64,000 nt of DNA from Ruminiclostridium papyrosolvens C7. GTDB lineage: Bacteria; Bacillota; Clostridia; Acetivibrionales; DSM-1351. Location of the stretch: contig NZ_ATAY01000030.1 of assembly GCF_000421965.1 (NCBI RefSeq), positions 83,140 through 147,139 of the forward strand, in the 5' to 3' direction. This document shows positions 35,708 through 44,493 of the stretch, one piece after another (position 1 is the first letter of the stretch; each line of letters begins with the position of its first letter). The notes beneath the pieces are model-generated. The model made no database searches, had not been told where the DNA came from, and was given only the letters and a program-made list of their open reading frames with translations. Made by a program: the position numbers and the translations under genes.

Positions 35708-35746
35708 GAACCGGACAGCTTTTAATCAGCCATCCGGTTCTTTTTT
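35708..35746 (+). terminator. Intrinsic terminator after the ferritin-like gene
   Basis: Arms GAACCGGA and TCCGGTTC with an inner AGCT-like extension, followed by TTTTTT at 35741-35746. Confidence 0.88.
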
Positions 35747-35858
35747 ACCCCAAAATAAAGAAAATTAAAAAAGATTAAGTATATATAAACAGACTTTTGG
35801 GTTAAATTTAAGTATATTGTATAAAGCAGTAAACATAAAACTAATTAAAGAGGTATAG

Positions 35859-36512
35859 ATGGATATTATTGTAAATTTTTTTAATTTTGTAATGCACTTG
35901 GATGAAAATCTGACAATGCTGGCGAATAACTTCGGTATCTGGACCTATGTGATTTTATTTGCCATAGTTTTTTGTGAGACAGGTCTCGTAGTAACTCCTT
36001 TTTTGCCCGGGGATTCCATGATATTTGTGCTAGGGGCCCTTTCGGCGAGCGGTGAGCTTGATTTAAAGATTATAACAATAGTATTGATCTCCGCGGCTAT
36101 TCTTGGGGATACCTGTAATTATCATTTAGGTAAGATATTCGGCCCTATGGTATTCCGAAAGGATAACGTCAGGTTCCTTAAAAAGGATCATCTGATAAAA
36201 ACTCATAACTTTTACGAAAAACACGGCGGTAAAACCATAATACTTGCAAGATTTATACCCATAATCAGAACATTTGCACCCTTTGTAGCGGGTATGGGTT
36301 CAATGAGTTATATGAAATTTATAGGCTACAATATTATTGGTGGTGTCTTATGGGTTTCACTGTTTCTGGCAGCAGGGTACTTTTTCGGAAATGTTGCCGT
36401 TGTTCAGGAGAACTTTACACTTGTAATACTGGCTATAATTGCAATATCTGTACTGCCGGGTTTTGTGGCATACTTAAAAAACAAAAAAGCTGGCCCAACC
36501 GACCAAGCTTAA
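35859..36512 (+). CDS. DedA-family membrane protein
   Basis: A 217-aa polytopic protein with the DedA/SNARE-associated (VTT) domain. Visible are FCETGLVVTPFLPGDSMIF (about residues 38-56) and the FIPIIRTFAPFVAGMGSM segment (about 137-154), with the conserved Arg residues of the family. DedA proteins move undecaprenyl phosphate or phospholipids across the membrane and support envelope integrity. About five hydrophobic segments are visible. RBS AAGAGG. It is followed by a two-component system with its own promoter. Confidence 0.9.
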   Translation: MDIIVNFFNFVMHLDENLTMLANNFGIWTYVILFAIVFCETGLVVTPFLPGDSMIFVLGALSASGELDLKIITIVLISAAILGDTCNYHLGKIFGPMVFRKDNVRFLKKDHLIKTHNFYEKHGGKTIILARFIPIIRTFAPFVAGMGSMSYMKFIGYNIIGGVLWVSLFLAAGYFFGNVAVVQENFTLVILAIIAISVLPGFVAYLKNKKAGPTDQA

Positions 36513-36538
36513 ATTTCTGACGAAATTTGCCGGGGAAA

Positions 36539-36570
36539 TTCACGTACTGTTCACAAATATAAACTATAAT
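36539..36570 (+). promoter_or_regulatory. Response-regulator-type promoter for the second two-component system
   Basis: Two direct TTCACR copies (36539-36544 and 36550-36555) with 11-base phasing precede a TATAAT at 36565-36570. No -35 hexamer is present at the right place; the repeats occupy it, as at PhoB/OmpR-activated promoters. Similar TTYACA units precede the secreted gene at 38861. Confidence 0.5.
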
Positions 36571-36607
36571 TTTATTTAATAGTTCATATGAAAGGGGCAT
36601 ACTTTTC

Positions 36608-37288
36608 GTGAGTTCAATTAAAATTCTTATTGCAGATGACGAGGAAAGAATGAGAAGGCTGGTTGCCGATTTTCTTAAAAAGCAAGGATATACCGTAATT
36701 GAAGCAGATAACGGAATGCAGGCTTTAAAGATATTTATTGAGCAGAAAGAATCAATCAGTCTGGTAATTCTTGATGTAATGATGCCTGTTATGGACGGAT
36801 GGGAGACATTAAGAAGTATTCGCCAGTATTCAAAGGTTCCCGTGATAATGCTGACAGCAAAAAGTACAGAAGCAGATGAGCTACTGAGCTTTGGAATCGG
36901 TGCAGACGAATACATAACCAAACCTTTCAGCCTGATGATATTATTGGCAAGAGTACAGGCTCTTCTCAAGAGAGTAAATATTAATATAAACGGTAAAAAA
37001 TCCTTTGACGGTTTGGAGATTGACCCCGCTGCTCATACAGTTCATGCCGGGGGACGAGAGATAGAGCTTACACCAAAAGAATTCGAGCTGTTGCTCTATC
37101 TTTGTGATAATGAGGGAATAGCTTTGTCCAGAGAGAAGATTCTTAATTGCGTTTGGGACTATGGTTATTTTGGGGATGCCAGAACCGTTGATACCCATAT
37201 AAAAAAATTGAGACTGAAACTGGGATACAAGGGTGACTTCATACAAACCATAAGGGGGCTGGGCTACAAGTTTGAGGTGACTAAATGA
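36608..37288 (+). CDS. OmpR/PhoB-family response regulator
   Basis: A 226-aa regulator starting at GTG after AAAGGGG. The receiver domain has ADDEERMRR, phospho-Asp in LVILDVMMPVMDG near residue 55, and YITKPFS. The winged-helix domain runs from about 128 to 224 and ends RGLGYKFEVTK. Its stop overlaps the kinase start by 4 bases. It probably regulates its own operon and the secreted protein downstream through the TTYACA repeats. Confidence 0.93.
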   Translation: MSSIKILIADDEERMRRLVADFLKKQGYTVIEADNGMQALKIFIEQKESISLVILDVMMPVMDGWETLRSIRQYSKVPVIMLTAKSTEADELLSFGIGADEYITKPFSLMILLARVQALLKRVNININGKKSFDGLEIDPAAHTVHAGGREIELTPKEFELLLYLCDNEGIALSREKILNCVWDYGYFGDARTVDTHIKKLRLKLGYKGDFIQTIRGLGYKFEVTK

Positions 37289-38766
37289 AAATCTCATTAA
37301 AAACCAAACTCTTCGGTACATTTTTTGGATTGATAGTACTCTCCGTTATATTAACATGGGTTTTAAACAGTTCACTTCTTCTGAAATATTACTATCACAA
37401 TCAAAGAAATACAATGAGACAGAGCTATGACGTTATAAAGAATGCTTATAATACAGATTCTGACAATATAATGATGGACATTGAAAAAATAGAAAACCTT
37501 CGGGGCATGGGCATTTTATTGTTTGACGAGGATTTAAATATAATTTACCAATCAGGGCAAAAGAATTTGCAAATGCTTCGGGAAAACAGACGGATTATGG
37601 GTACAACACCATCCATTGACAAAAAGCTGATAAAAGATAAAATAAACAGACTCAAGGATAATACTCCTAAAATAGAAATCCGATACGACAAAAGAATGGA
37701 ATCCAATTTTGTATCACTCTATGCAAAAATAGATGATAATATATATATATACATGGGAACACCCTTTGCCGCAATTCAGGAAAGTTCACAAATAGCCATT
37801 AGCTTTTCCATTCTTACAGGCCTGCTGACGCTGGTGCTTGGAGGAGTAATTATTTACATTCTTACTTCAAGAGTTACAAAACCTATTGAAAAGCTCAACG
37901 TCATTGCAAAAAAAATGACTGTCCTTGATTTCAGCGAAAAGTATGATGTAAATAGGAACGATGAAATCGGGACACTGGGTGAAAGTATAAATTCACTGTC
38001 AAAACAGTTGGAATCCTCCATAAGCGATTTGCAACAGGCCAACATTAAGTTAATGCAGGATATACAGAAGGAAAGACAGATTGATGAAATGAGAAAGGAA
38101 TTTATCAGTAATGTTTCACATGAGCTGAAAACACCTATTGCTATTGTACAAGGCTATGCGGAAGGACTCAAGCTTAACGTCAATGACGACGAGGAAAATA
38201 AGAACTTTTACTGTGACGTGATAATTGACGAAGCAAATAAAATGGACAGTATGGTAAGAAAGCTTCTTGAACTTTCGGAACTTGAATTCAATCAGATTTC
38301 CCTTGACCGGGAGGAATTTTCCATAAATGAGCTTATAACTGATGTTTTAAAAAAGAAAGCTATTCTATTTGCCGAAAAGGACGCGAAAGTTACCTTCAAT
38401 TCAAAGGTAAAAGAAAATGTAATAGTAAATGCCGATTACTATTATGTTGAACAGGTTTTTATGAATTATCTCAGCAATGCACTTAATCATCTGGATGATA
38501 AAAGAATAATAAATGTTGACCTTGAAATAACAGATACAAAGGCGCGGGTGGAGGTATTCAATTCAGGAGAAAACATTCCGGGTGACGTTATAGATAGCAT
38601 TTGGATGAGCTTTTTTAAAGTAGATAAGGCAAGAACAAGAGCTTATGGTGGAACAGGTCTTGGCTTGTCCATTGTAAAAGCAATACAGAAAGCCCATAAT
38701 AATGCTTACGGTGTTTTAAACAAGCCGGAAGGTGTCCTTTTTTGGTTTGAAGCGGATTTGGCCTAG
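37285..38766 (+). CDS. Sensor histidine kinase with HAMP domain
   Basis: A 493-aa kinase. TM1 is at about 9-30, an external domain of roughly 140 residues follows, TM2 is at about 172-194, then a HAMP linker (TSRVTKPIEKLN), a coiled-coil stretch, the H-box FISNVSHELKTPIAIVQGY, and the ATPase domain. The latter has NYLSNALNHLDD, a divergent G1 box (NSGENIP rather than DxGxG) and GGTGLGLSIVKAI. The neighbouring secreted protein may be an accessory or target. Confidence 0.92.
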   Translation: MKISLKTKLFGTFFGLIVLSVILTWVLNSSLLLKYYYHNQRNTMRQSYDVIKNAYNTDSDNIMMDIEKIENLRGMGILLFDEDLNIIYQSGQKNLQMLRENRRIMGTTPSIDKKLIKDKINRLKDNTPKIEIRYDKRMESNFVSLYAKIDDNIYIYMGTPFAAIQESSQIAISFSILTGLLTLVLGGVIIYILTSRVTKPIEKLNVIAKKMTVLDFSEKYDVNRNDEIGTLGESINSLSKQLESSISDLQQANIKLMQDIQKERQIDEMRKEFISNVSHELKTPIAIVQGYAEGLKLNVNDDEENKNFYCDVIIDEANKMDSMVRKLLELSELEFNQISLDREEFSINELITDVLKKKAILFAEKDAKVTFNSKVKENVIVNADYYYVEQVFMNYLSNALNHLDDKRIINVDLEITDTKARVEVFNSGENIPGDVIDSIWMSFFKVDKARTRAYGGTGLGLSIVKAIQKAHNNAYGVLNKPEGVLFWFEADLA

Positions 38767-38794
38767 AGACCTTGGAAAAAATTGTTTGAAGTAA

Positions 38795-38820
38795 TTTACA
38801 AAATCTACACAATATTTACA
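38795..38820 (+). promoter_or_regulatory. TTTACA/TCTACA repeat array upstream of the secreted protein gene
   Basis: TTTACA at 38795-38800, TCTACA at 38804-38809 and TTTACA at 38815-38820 lie on about one helical turn each, ending 40 bases before the start codon. The arrangement suits tandem binding of an OmpR-type regulator, the obvious candidate being the one encoded at 36608. Confidence 0.45.
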
Positions 38821-38860
38821 CATTAGTTGAGAAAGATAGTGTAGAAAGGAGGTGATAGTA

Positions 38861-39361
38861 GTGAAAAAAATTAAAATTCTTGTTACTATCGCATTTGTTA
38901 TTTCAATACTATCTTCTAATGTCTTTGCAGTTGAGTCCGACATAGGTTCCAAATCACAAGATGGTGCAGTTGATCAACATAAAGAAGAGATTAAGGACAA
39001 AGACAAATGTCAGAAGTGTCGTAAGGATCCCTTAAAATATCTTGAAGATAAAAAGCAAAGCGTAGAAAAAGACTTGAAAGAAGGTCGTATTTCCAAGGAA
39101 GAAGCTGACGAAAAGATAAAGGAAATCGACCAGCGCATACAGAAAATCAAGGAATTCAACAGCTTGCCTCTTCCTGAAAAGAAAGCTAAAATCTATAGTC
39201 GATTCCAGAAACACATTGATAAAAAGGTCTCAGAAGGAAAATTAACAAATGAGGAAGGCCAAAAGTTTCTGACAGAGTTAAAAAAAGAGCTTGATCAGTG
39301 GGATGGCAAAGATTTTCCGAAATTCAAGATGGACAAGATGGAAAATAAAAAACATGATTAG
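38861..39361 (+). CDS. Small secreted Lys/Glu-rich protein
   Basis: A 166-aa exported protein starting at GTG 38861, correctly spaced from AAAGGAGGTG. A signal peptide (MKKIKILVTIAFVISILSS, cleavage near NVFA-VES) is followed by a highly charged helical region with a CxxC pair (DKCQKCRKDP). Two similar segments, KDLKEGRISKEEADEKIKEI and KKVSEGKLTNEEGQKFLTEL, look like a duplicated helical hairpin. I recognise no family. It sits 94 bases after the kinase gene behind response-regulator-type repeats, so it may be a periplasm-side or wall-side partner or a target of that system. Confidence 0.75.
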   Translation: MKKIKILVTIAFVISILSSNVFAVESDIGSKSQDGAVDQHKEEIKDKDKCQKCRKDPLKYLEDKKQSVEKDLKEGRISKEEADEKIKEIDQRIQKIKEFNSLPLPEKKAKIYSRFQKHIDKKVSEGKLTNEEGQKFLTELKKELDQWDGKDFPKFKMDKMENKKHD

Positions 39362-39372
39362 TTTGTTCTGAC

Positions 39373-39410
39373 AAAAAAGGACGCATATTTACAAAGATGC
39401 GTCCTTTTAT
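39373..39410. terminator. Bidirectional terminator
   Basis: Arms AAAAAAGGACGCAT and ATGCGTCCTTTTAT with a 10-base loop separate the secreted protein gene from the converging transporter gene; both flanks are suitably A/T-rich. Confidence 0.88.
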
Positions 39411-40331
39411 TTATGCTTTTGTTGTAATACGCAGTTTCAAAGAATGTCTTGAAAAAGCCTTGCCTTTCTTAAATGCTGATACGATTATGGTAAACAATAT
39501 AATAACACAGCCAATAACGGTGAGAATGCCTGTGAATCGTTCTCCAAGAAGCAATATACCCAGAGTTGCAGTAACTACAGGCTCTAGAGCATATGTAATG
39601 GCTGCGTTTTCAGGCCGTACAAATTTGATTGCAGAGCTTTGAAACAAAGAGGTAAATATAGTAACAGCAGCATTTAGACAAATAAGCAATAGGAATACGG
39701 GATTTACCACATTTGAAAATGCTATTTTACCTGTTTCAAATATCAGAGCCAGAGCCAAAAAACTAACTATGTTGGTACTATGCTGTATAAATGTAAACTG
39801 TACTGCGGTAAATACATTTGAAAACTTATTTTGAAGTGCAATGAACAAGGAGAAAAAAATTGCATTAAATAATGCGAAAATATCTCCCATATTTATACTA
39901 AAACCCTTTCCTGCAAAAGTAATAAAGTAAATGCCAACCATCGCAGTCATAGCCAGAAGAATTGTTTTCCGGGATGGCGATTTTCTCTCTAGAACAGCCA
40001 TTATTACAGGTGTTATTACAATTGACAGCTGTACTATAAATGCCGTGTTTGAGCCTGAGGTATTTTTCAGTGCCAGCATGCAGAAGGTGTTGCTTATAAC
40101 TGAAATAAGGCTTATAAGTACGCAGGTGACAACAATTTTTTTACTGAAACCCTGCAGTTTTTTCCTGAATAGTACCACCGTGGAACAAAACCCAAATATG
40201 GCACATATTAAGAGTATTGAAAACTGAGGAAGAAATCCCAAAAGCATTTTGGACCATATATATGATGAACCCCAGAGTATGGCATTTAAGATAAGAAATA
40301 TTTGTGCGTTGTTTTTTGTAATAATGTTCAT
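39411..40331 (-). CDS. EamA/DMT-family transporter
   Basis: A 306-aa membrane protein with ten hydrophobic segments in two EamA repeats (about 8-140 and 150-290), the layout of the drug/metabolite transporter superfamily (RhaT/YdcZ type). The motif AALTYALEPVVTATLG in other members appears here as AAITYALEPVVTATLG near the end. These proteins export amino acids or other small metabolites; the substrate cannot be told. It is divergent from an AraC regulator gene, which may control it. RBS AGGTGG. Confidence 0.88.
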   Translation of the reverse strand: MNIITKNNAQIFLILNAILWGSSYIWSKMLLGFLPQFSILLICAIFGFCSTVVLFRKKLQGFSKKIVVTCVLISLISVISNTFCMLALKNTSGSNTAFIVQLSIVITPVIMAVLERKSPSRKTILLAMTAMVGIYFITFAGKGFSINMGDIFALFNAIFFSLFIALQNKFSNVFTAVQFTFIQHSTNIVSFLALALIFETGKIAFSNVVNPVFLLLICLNAAVTIFTSLFQSSAIKFVRPENAAITYALEPVVTATLGILLLGERFTGILTVIGCVIILFTIIVSAFKKGKAFSRHSLKLRITTKA

Positions 40332-40513
40332 AATATGTACCCACCTAAATTAATTAGTTTACATATTATATTATATTCTAACTTTTAGCCAAGTTTATTG
40401 CATAAACTGTTTAAAAATTTGCAAAAAGTGCTTTTTGTCCATTTATTTTATTTGAAACATATAATAGAATAGTATTACTAAGTATTATCAAAAGCTATGA
40501 AGGGATGGTTAAG

Positions 40514-41398
40514 ATGGAAAAGGAGCCGGGTATTAAAAGAGGCTATTTGGAGGATGACTTTAAATTTTTTCACTTGAAGGACAGAAACAATATTCAGTTT
40601 GAACACCATTATCACGATTTTAATAAAATAATAATATTCTTACTTGGTGACGTTATATACAATATTGAGGGTAAAAACTATAAACTCAAACCTTGGGATG
40701 TTCTTTTCGTTCCGGGAAATCAGGTACATAAGCCCATAATAGCACCTGACCGTGACTATGAAAGAATAGTTATATGGATAAACAATAGATTTTTAGAGGA
40801 GCATGGGAATCGCGATAATGATCTTTTGACGTGCTTTAACCTTGCCAGAGAAAAAAAACATTTGGTAAGGCTGGGTGCAAATTCCCTCAATAATATTAAG
40901 CCTATACTGGGGAATCTTGAAAAGGAGCTTAAAAATATTACCTTCGGTTCAGGTATCCTTGCAAATGCACTTTTTGTACAATTCATGGTTTACATAAATA
41001 GACTATACCTAAAACCGGATAAACAAGTAGAAGACATTGAAGTAGAGTTTGACGAACAGATTCAGAAGGTCATACACTTTATTAATGCGAACCTGTCGGG
41101 AGATCTGAGCATAGCAGCATTATCCGAAAGGTTCTACATTAACAAGTACTATCTTATGCATAAATTCAAGGCCAACACAGGGTTCTCAATCCACAGTTAC
41201 GTAAATAATAAGAGACTTCAAAAAAGTGCCGCTCTAATAAAGGAGGGAAAATCCCCGTCCGATGCAGCAGGTGAATGCGGATTCAACGACTACTCAAGTT
41301 TTGTACGTACTTTTTCAAAAATGTATGGCATGTCTCCCAGAAAATATTGCAAGACTAACCTTGAACACCCTATCAACTGCTTTCAGGTTGAGGGATGA
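40514..41398 (+). CDS. AraC-family transcriptional regulator
   Basis: A 294-aa protein. The N-terminal cupin sensing domain (about 20-100) has EHHYHDFNKIIIFLLG and PWDVLFVPGNQVHKP. The C-terminal pair of helix-turn-helix motifs (about 185-285) has DLSIAALSERFYINKYYLMHKF and SPSDAAGECGFNDYSSFVRTF followed by SPRKYCK. I use the ATG at 40514, since the earlier ATG at 40505 lies inside the GAAGGGA RBS. The cupin suggests a sugar-like ligand. The target may be the divergent EamA transporter. Confidence 0.9.
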   Translation: MEKEPGIKRGYLEDDFKFFHLKDRNNIQFEHHYHDFNKIIIFLLGDVIYNIEGKNYKLKPWDVLFVPGNQVHKPIIAPDRDYERIVIWINNRFLEEHGNRDNDLLTCFNLAREKKHLVRLGANSLNNIKPILGNLEKELKNITFGSGILANALFVQFMVYINRLYLKPDKQVEDIEVEFDEQIQKVIHFINANLSGDLSIAALSERFYINKYYLMHKFKANTGFSIHSYVNNKRLQKSAALIKEGKSPSDAAGECGFNDYSSFVRTFSKMYGMSPRKYCKTNLEHPINCFQVEG

Positions 41399-41404
41399 CA
41401 GTGA

Positions 41405-42175
41405 CTATATATAAATCATTTTTTTAGTCATTCCGCCGTCCACTGTTATGTTTTCACCTGTTATGAAGCCGGATTTGTCGGATGCCAGAAAAAGGCATAC
41501 TTCCGCTATGTCATCGGGAACACCCACTCTTCCGGCCGGATGCTGAGCATGATCTTCTATTGATAAAATATCCTGACATGCAACAGAGCTTTTTTTCCAG
41601 GAGGAAACATCTATCCAGCCCGGACTGATGGAATTGACTCTTATGCCGTATTTACCAAGAGAGATTGCCAGAGAGTGGGTCAGTGCAATAATCCCTCCCT
41701 TGGAGGCGGAGTACGGTTCTGTATCCGGTTCAGACATAAAGGCTCTTGTTGAGGCCATATTAATTATGCATCCGCTGTTTTGGTTTTTCATAAAGCCGGC
41801 GCAGAATTTTGCACAATAATACGCACCTGAAAGGTTTACGGCAATAGCCTTGTCCCATTCTTCGACAGTCGTTTCAAATATATTGCCAAAGCCGGTGAGA
41901 ACCGCATTATTTACCAGTACGTCGATTCTGCCGTATTTTTTATTCGTATAATTAACCATTTCTTCGACAGAGGCCGGGTCTGAAACGTCAGTTTTTATAA
42001 AAATGGCTTCAAGACCAGCCTTCCTTATATGTTTTTCGTTTTCCAATCCTGCTTCTTCGTCAATATCTGCGATTACAACTTTAGCCCCTTCTTGGGCAAA
42101 TTTTCTTGATATCGCTGTTCCTATACCCTGCCCTGCACCCGTTACAATAATGGATTTATCTGTAAATAATGACAT
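41405..42175 (-). CDS. Short-chain dehydrogenase/reductase
   Basis: A 256-aa classical SDR with TGAGQGIG (residues 12-19), acidic NAD-selecting Asp after strand 2 (VVIADIDEEAG), NNAVLTG, and catalytic Tyr/Lys in YSASKGG. The Asp after strand 2 indicates preference for NAD(H). It resembles 3-oxoacyl-ACP reductase or sugar/polyol dehydrogenase members; the substrate is not determinable. It converges with the AraC gene with only 6 bases between stops and no terminator. GGAGG precedes the start, with a TATAAT-like box upstream on the minus strand. Confidence 0.88.
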   Translation of the reverse strand: MSLFTDKSIIVTGAGQGIGTAISRKFAQEGAKVVIADIDEEAGLENEKHIRKAGLEAIFIKTDVSDPASVEEMVNYTNKKYGRIDVLVNNAVLTGFGNIFETTVEEWDKAIAVNLSGAYYCAKFCAGFMKNQNSGCIINMASTRAFMSEPDTEPYSASKGGIIALTHSLAISLGKYGIRVNSISPGWIDVSSWKKSSVACQDILSIEDHAQHPAGRVGVPDDIAEVCLFLASDKSGFITGENITVDGGMTKKMIYI

Positions 42176-42303
42176 ATGTTACAAAACCTCCTCTGTTTTT
42201 AGTATAATAACTAGAGTATATCAAAAACCCGGATAAAATGCATAAACTGCTGAGTATATGAATAAGTAGCAGTATAGCTTATTGAACAGGAGTGATAAAA
42301 AAG

Positions 42304-44250
42304 ATGAGGTATAAAAGTGCGGCTTTATTTGCTGTAGCAACCATAATGATATTTATTTTCGTATTCTCAAAAACATATGCAGATCAGGAGCCTAGAGAAG
42401 TAAAAATTCTGTTTACTCATGACATGCATGATCACCTGCTGCCAAATAAAGGGGAATATAATGGCAGCACTGTTTGGACAGGCGGATATTCAAGATTGAA
42501 AACGGTAATTGACGAGGAAAAATCCGGAAGTAAAAATATAGTTTTGGTAGATGCCGGGGACTATTCAATGGGAGATTTATTTCAATCATTGTATTCAACA
42601 GATGCACCGGAGCTTAGGATTATGGGCCAGATGGGATACGATGTAACAACATTGGGTAATCATGAATTCGAATTTAAGGATACCGGCCTGACAAGGCATT
42701 TGTATTCTGCAAAAAACAGCAGTGACAAGCTACCTGAAATAGTCAGCTCAAATATAGTGTTTCCCGGCGGCGATAAAATGACTAAATCCTCTTATGAGCT
42801 GCAACAGGCTATGAAGGCATATGGAGTGAAAGATTACACAATTCTTAATAGGGGCGGAATCAGAATTGGCATATTCGGTCTTATGGGAAAGGATGCTGAA
42901 GATTGTATAACAACTACTGAAGTATCTTTTGACAATGTTGTAGAAAGTTCAAAGAGGGTAGTTAAAAAGCTGAAACAAGAAGGTGTAGACCTTATAATAT
43001 GCTTATCTCATTCGGGTACATGGGAAAAGGCTTCCAAATCAGAGGATGAAATACTTGCAAAGAAGGTTCCTGACATTGATGTTATAGTAAGCGGGCACAC
43101 TCATACTCTTCTAAAAATGCCTATTATACATGGAAATGCTGTAATCGGGTCCTGCGGGGAATACGGAAACAATCTTGGGGTTATTGAACTTGTACAAATT
43201 CCTGGAGAAAGATGGTCTCTTAAAAATTACCATTTAAAGCATATTGACCAATCAATTACTGAGGATTCAGGGATTTCACAAAGCATAAGTAAATTTAAGA
43301 CTATAGTTCAGAAGGAATATCTCAATTATTTTGACATGCAGTTCGATGAGGTTTTATGCCGGTCTCCTTTTAGTTTTATTGCTACTGAACAGATAGGAAA
43401 AAAACTACAGGAGGATACTTTGGGAAACCTTATTTCTGACGGATATATATATTCGGTTAAGCAGGCGGAGGGTAAAGACTACGAACCTGTAGCAGTTGCA
43501 ATTGTACCTGTTGGAACAATGAGGGGGTCATTTGTGGAAGGCGATATAACCGTTCAGGATGCATTTATTTCAAGCTGCCTTGGAATCGGGCCGGATGGAA
43601 AATCGGGGTATCCTCTTATATCAGTGTACCTTACGGGAAAAGAACTGAAAAACTTGTGTGAACTGGATGCCTCCATATCTCCTATGATGAGCTATGCACA
43701 GCTGTATATGTCAGGTGTAGACTACACCTTTAATCCCAACAGAATGATACTCAATAGGGTTACTGAGGCTCACCTACAGAAGCCTGATGGAACACAGGAA
43801 AGAATAGATGACAAAAAACTCTATAGGGTAGTAAGCGGATTGTATAATGCGCAGATGCTGGCCACCGTGGGGCCTAAGTCTTTCGGCCTTTTGCCTGTAG
43901 TGCCTAAAACCAAGGAGGGCAAACCAATCAAAGACTTCGATTCCTATATAATTTATTCGAATTCGGGAGGACATACCACTGAACTAAAGGAATGGCTTGC
44001 CACTGCCAGATATCTGCAATCTTTCCCGAAAACAGAGGGTGTACCGCAAATTCCATACTATTACAATACTTTACAAGGACGAAAAATTATTGATAATACA
44101 AACAGTCTCTCGGCTATTCTGGGTAACCCCAACAGTATAGCAGTAAGGTTATACTTGGTTGTATTAGCTGTTGTTGTTGTTATAACTGCTGCTATTGTAA
44201 TTATAGTAAGGCTTGTGAGAAAAAAGGGAAAAAATAAGGCAGCTGTGTAG
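42304..44250 (+). CDS. Membrane-anchored bifunctional metallophosphatase/5'-nucleotidase
   Basis: A 648-aa exported enzyme. A signal peptide (SAALFAVATIMIFIFVFS) precedes the metallophosphatase domain (about 30-300) with FTHDMHDHLLP, VDAGDYSMG, TLGNHEFE, LSHSG and SGHTHT, the dimetal ligands. The 5'-nucleotidase C-terminal domain follows (about 340-560, with SNSGGHTTELK). A C-terminal membrane helix (LYLVVLAVVVVITAAIVIIV) and KKGKNK tail anchor it outside the cell. It would hydrolyse nucleotides or related phosphate esters for nucleoside or phosphate salvage. I start at the ATG 42304; a GTG at 42292 overlaps the RBS AGGAG. Confidence 0.9.
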   Translation: MRYKSAALFAVATIMIFIFVFSKTYADQEPREVKILFTHDMHDHLLPNKGEYNGSTVWTGGYSRLKTVIDEEKSGSKNIVLVDAGDYSMGDLFQSLYSTDAPELRIMGQMGYDVTTLGNHEFEFKDTGLTRHLYSAKNSSDKLPEIVSSNIVFPGGDKMTKSSYELQQAMKAYGVKDYTILNRGGIRIGIFGLMGKDAEDCITTTEVSFDNVVESSKRVVKKLKQEGVDLIICLSHSGTWEKASKSEDEILAKKVPDIDVIVSGHTHTLLKMPIIHGNAVIGSCGEYGNNLGVIELVQIPGERWSLKNYHLKHIDQSITEDSGISQSISKFKTIVQKEYLNYFDMQFDEVLCRSPFSFIATEQIGKKLQEDTLGNLISDGYIYSVKQAEGKDYEPVAVAIVPVGTMRGSFVEGDITVQDAFISSCLGIGPDGKSGYPLISVYLTGKELKNLCELDASISPMMSYAQLYMSGVDYTFNPNRMILNRVTEAHLQKPDGTQERIDDKKLYRVVSGLYNAQMLATVGPKSFGLLPVVPKTKEGKPIKDFDSYIIYSNSGGHTTELKEWLATARYLQSFPKTEGVPQIPYYYNTLQGRKIIDNTNSLSAILGNPNSIAVRLYLVVLAVVVVITAAIVIIVRLVRKKGKNKAAV

Positions 44251-44264
44251 CCGGTATTATAATA

Positions 44265-44300
44265 AAAAAACAGGTAGCTCTATGAGACTATCTGTTTTTA
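44265..44300 (+). terminator. Terminator after the 5'-nucleotidase gene
   Basis: Arms ACAGGTAG and CTATCTGT (one G-U pair) with inner CTC/GAG pairing and a TTTTTA tail. It lies directly beside the first copy of the direct repeat that flanks the MITE remnant. Confidence 0.75.
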
Positions 44301-44301
44301 T

Positions 44302-44379
44302 TATGCACTAAGAATAAAGGGGTTGTCGCAAAATTAATTTTTATCTTGTTTAACCTAACAGCCCCTTGATATGCACTAA
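44302..44379. mobile_element. Short remnant of the fold-back element with flanking direct repeats
   Basis: Bases 44319-44355 match the reverse complement of the right end of the 14242-14556 element at 34 of 37 positions (starting GGGGTTGTCG). The block has short imperfect terminal inverted repeats (AAGGGGTTG / CAGCCCCTT) and is bracketed by an exact 10-base direct repeat TATGCACTAA (44302-44311 and 44370-44379), which looks like a target-site duplication. It is non-coding, about 58 bases between the repeats. Confidence 0.65.
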
Positions 44380-44415
44380 AAAATTTAAAAAAATGAATAT
44401 TATATCAAATATATC

Positions 44416-44474
44416 TTGACGCGTTATATCACGCTGTGATATATTACATTCATGATATATCACAACGTGATATA
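44416..44474 (+). promoter_or_regulatory. PadR promoter with twin operators
   Basis: Two 19-base palindromes with identical arms, TATATCAC-N3-GTGATATA, lie at 44425-44443 and 44456-44474, 31 bases centre to centre (three helical turns). A TTGACG -35 is at 44416-44421 and an AT-rich -10 falls in the first palindrome; the second lies just before the PadR RBS. Autorepression by the PadR protein, which binds such sites as dimers, is very likely. Confidence 0.75.
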
Positions 44475-44493
44475 TACGAAGGAGAATGAGGGT

